In this document: positions 63,464 through 64,000 of the stretch, one piece after another | How the letters are laid out: each line of letters opens with the position of its first letter | Position numbering within the stretch: position 1 is the first letter of the stretch | The notes under the pieces: generated by a model | What the model was told of the DNA's origin: nothing | The model's database searches: none | Seen by the model: the letters and a program-made list of their open reading frames with translations, nothing else | Source of the DNA: Nostoc foliaceum FACHB-393 | Lineage (GTDB): Bacteria; Cyanobacteriota; Cyanobacteriia; Cyanobacteriales; Nostocaceae | Direction of reading: 5' to 3' | NCBI RefSeq assembly: GCF_014698505.1 | Contig: NZ_JACJTD010000038.1 | Coordinates: 1-64,000, forward strand | DNA: 64,000 nt | Made by a program: the position numbers and the translations under genes

Positions 63464-64000
63464 TTATAAATTATCGATTCGCGCTTCTATTACAGACTGA
63501 ATAGATGTTGAAACTTGTGAGAGAAAATTGTATCCAGTTAGGGATTCTAATGAGTCAACGCTAACCCGATAGTTTCTCCAATTCGCTGTTCGCACCCCTT
63601 GAGCGTTGGGAATATTGACAGCAATAACTCTCGTACTGGTTGTCACGCCACTAAGACCTGAACCGGGAGTATTTAATACAACAATAATTTTCCAGGTTCT
63701 GTTAGGGACTTGAACCCGTCCATTAGCTATTGTATAGAACGTTCCGTTAGAACCAGTACCGCCCATCCCATATCCACCAGATATGATGTAGAGTTCTTTA
63801 CCCTGTCCTACTAGAGTTCTGGCATAATCCTCTAGGTTTGCCCAAATTCCCTGATTGTTATCTGGCGCTTGAGCAATCATATTGCTCATCAAAAAAGTGG
63901 CAGAATTATTAGTAACATTACTAGTCCTGTCAGCACTAGGTGTCATGTGACCACGATCAAACCCACTTCCACTAAAATCGGTAGATTGAACTTGATAACA
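63464..64000 (-). CDS. nucA: DNA/RNA non-specific endonuclease (partial)
   Basis: The 3' 179 codons of a NucA-type nuclease; the start lies beyond the window edge. The catalytic DRGHMTPSADRT is present (DRGH encoded at 63947-63958), followed by NNSATFLMSNMIAQAP and NNQGIWANLEDYAR, which carry the Asn and Glu of the metal site. Frame continuity up to base 64000 shows the visible part is not the N terminus. NucA is a secreted, sugar-nonspecific nuclease in Anabaena. The neighbouring nuiA should neutralise it inside the cell. Confidence 0.92.
   Translation of the reverse strand, partial: CYQVQSTDFSGSGFDRGHMTPSADRTSNVTNNSATFLMSNMIAQAPDNNQGIWANLEDYARTLVGQGKELYIISGGYGMGGTGSNGTFYTIANGRVQVPNRTWKIIVVLNTPGSGLSGVTTSTRVIAVNIPNAQGVRTANWRNYRVSVDSLESLTGYNFLSQVSTSIQSVIEARIDNL

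Overview
The window looks like chromosome of a filamentous, heterocyst-type cyanobacterium close to Nostoc/Anabaena. Supporting signs are a photosystem II gene (psbI), the nitrogen regulator ntcA with its usual cyanobacterial neighbours (fabI, hisB, a DUF3084 gene, a YqgF-like gene, a DUF3146 gene), many GCGATCGC (HIP1-type) octamers, an AT-leaning composition, and many short dispersed palindromic repeats. No rRNA, tRNA, CRISPR array or complete insertion sequence was recognised.

Layout. 0-3 kb: the tail of an unknown gene, a CorC/HlyC-type membrane protein and an aldo/keto reductase. 3.3-9.2 kb: one large minus-strand NRPS gene (A-T-C-A-T-TE). 10.7-23.6 kb: an exopolysaccharide locus of the Wzx/Wzy type, with an initiating sugar transferase, a flippase, one GT4 glycosyltransferase, an O-antigen-ligase-like polymerase, a Wzc-like co-polymerase/tyrosine kinase, a secreted beta-helix protein and a Wza-like SLBB export protein. 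24-30.4 kb: the conserved housekeeping block (ABC ATPase, hisB, fabI, ntcA, DUF3084, YqgF-like, DUF3146). 30.8-43.3 kb: a four-GAF histidine kinase, murJ, a small outer-membrane barrel, an LptD/OstA-like protein, psbI, an acyltransferase and small unknown genes. 43.9-60 kb: glycogen phosphorylase, two sugar-transfer genes, a B12-radical SAM protein, trpS, an MTHFR, an Rpn/DUF2887 protein, PsiE, a TPR protein and an EF-G paralogue. 60-64 kb: an SPFH protein, then an accessory stretch with an orphan Cas2-like protein, an unknown protein followed by a Uma2 nuclease, and a nuclease inhibitor (NuiA) facing its likely target nuclease NucA, which runs off the window edge.

The EPS genes form a near-complete route: lipid-linked initiation, flipping, polymerisation, length control and export through the outer membrane. 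The envelope theme recurs in murJ, the LptD-like protein, the beta-barrel and the scattered acyl- and glycosyltransferases. The ntcA/fabI intergenic region carries a GTA-N8-TAC site, consistent with NtcA control.

No wholly new system could be proved from sequence alone. The best candidates for a second look are the palindrome-rich accessory stretch at 61.1-64.0 kb (orphan Cas2-fold protein, palindrome-preceded unknown/Uma2 pair, nuclease and inhibitor), the stand-alone bimodular NRPS with a diverged second adenylation domain, a 10-copy 21-bp minisatellite open in both directions, and several long perfect or near-perfect palindromes.
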